NCBI GenBank assembly: GCA_025458755.1
Contig: JALORT010000176.1
Span: forward strand, 1 to 5,402
Source of the DNA: Methylotetracoccus sp.
GTDB lineage: Bacteria; Pseudomonadota; Gammaproteobacteria; Methylococcales; Methylococcaceae
Length of the DNA stretch: 5,402 nucleotides
Direction of reading: 5' to 3'
The notes below the pieces were generated by a model. That model worked only from the letters and a program-made list of their open reading frames with translations, was not told where the DNA came from and ran no database searches. Positions 4,871 to 5,402 of this stretch are shown piece by piece. A program made the position numbers and the translations under genes. How positions within the stretch are numbered: position 1 is the stretch's first letter; every line of letters starts with the position of its first letter.

Positions 4871-5402
4871 CTAGCTGACTGCCCATTGAGCGGCGATCCT
4901 TCCCACTTCAGCGCGGACGTCCTCGTGCCGACGCTCGGTCTGCGCGGTGTACTCGCCGCTGTCGAAATACGCGGCGATGATGATTGGTGGCATGCCGGGC
5001 GGAAAAGTGATTGCGACGTCATTGCACTTGTTGGTCGTTCCTTCCGCTCGTCCGGTTCCGGTCTTGTTCCCCGTACGCCACTCGGAAGGCAGGCCGGCGC
5101 GCAGCCGATTGGGGCCGGTGCCTGTGCTTTGCATCCACAGGAGCAGGTGCTCCCGCGAACCACTTTTCAAGAGGTCACCGGTTGTGATCCGCTGAACGAG
5201 CTGCGCCATCGCAAGGGGCGAGGTGGTATCGCGAAGGTCGGCGGAAAGTACCAGGCCCAGATCCGGTTCGTAGCGGTCGAGACGGGTTACCGGGTCGCCC
5301 ATTTCGCGGATCTTCGCGGTGACGGCGGCCGGTCCGCCCAGGCGCTTGACCAGCAGGTTGGCGGCAACTCCGTCGCTCAGTTCCTGGGCCGCCTGCGCCA
5401 GC
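4871..5402 (-). CDS. Class A beta-lactamase, 3' part (N-terminus outside the window)
   Basis: The frame is open from the window edge to TAG at 4873-4871, giving 176 residues that start near standard (Ambler) position 122. Counting from the SDG motif (Ser130-Asp131-Gly132, codons 5377-5369) places every landmark correctly without gaps: Asn136, Arg164, Glu166, Arg178-Asp179 of the omega loop, Arg220, and Lys234-Thr235-Gly236-Thr237-Gly238. The enzyme opens beta-lactam rings through an acyl-serine intermediate in the periplasm, with Glu166 activating the deacylating water. Catalytic Ser70 and Lys73 and the signal peptide lie outside the window. Two unusual positions are Gly132 in place of the common Asn (as in mycobacterial BlaC) and Gly170 in place of Asn (as in GES-1). 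Thr216, Arg220, Thr235 and Thr237 form the binding-pocket set also seen in KPC-type enzymes. The insert-like TTNKCNDVAI after the KTG box resembles environmental chromosomal class A enzymes. Substrate range cannot be read from this. Confidence 0.93.
   Translation of the reverse strand, partial: LAQAAQELSDGVAANLLVKRLGGPAAVTAKIREMGDPVTRLDRYEPDLGLVLSADLRDTTSPLAMAQLVQRITTGDLLKSGSREHLLLWMQSTGTGPNRLRAGLPSEWRTGNKTGTGRAEGTTNKCNDVAITFPPGMPPIIIAAYFDSGEYTAQTERRHEDVRAEVGRIAAQWAVS

Noticed and set aside
551..4879. The shared 9-mer ctagctgac near 551 and at 4871 as ends of a larger element.
   Set aside because: Dozens of 9-mers are expected to recur by chance in a window of this size, and no flanking similarity was seen.

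Overview
The window is high-GC chromosomal DNA. It most resembles a gammaproteobacterium of the Xanthomonadales type (Lysobacter, Stenotrophomonas or Xanthomonas relatives). That placement is an inference from overall protein style, base composition and tRNA-Gly-like sequence; no phylogenetic marker is present. Every gene I can support lies on the minus strand, so the region reads from right to left.

Layout in the direction of transcription. (1) 5402-4871: the 3' part of a class A beta-lactamase gene, cut by the window edge, with Ser130, Glu166 and the KTG box in place but Gly at positions 132 and 170. (2) 4757-4491: a decayed piece of an IS66-type TnpA accessory gene. (3) 4274-1595: two adjacent genes for exported DUF1254/DUF1214 proteins, one with a Sec signal peptide (480 aa) and one a predicted lipoprotein (385 aa), probably one operon with two small intercistronic stem-loops. 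(4) 1543-581: a compact module with a strong palindromic hairpin and a higBA toxin-antitoxin operon. The module is bounded by two imperfect direct repeats of about 105 bp. Each repeat carries the 3' end of a tRNA-Gly gene plus a conserved inverted repeat. (5) 580-52: about 530 bp with no supportable gene. (6) 51-1: the first 17 codons of an exported protein that runs off the window.

How the parts work together: HigB and HigA form a self-contained stabilising or stress module. Its promoter, operator-like inverted repeat and GTG start are packed so tightly that the toxin mRNA may be leaderless. The flanking tRNA-derived repeats suggest that the module arrived, or can be exchanged, as a unit. 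The two DUF1254 proteins are probably co-expressed in the envelope; their function is unknown. The beta-lactamase would act in the periplasm, and the IS66 scar beside it is a trace of past transposition.

No clearly new multi-gene system is visible. The part most worth a second look is the higBA cassette with its tRNA-3'-end and hairpin direct repeats.
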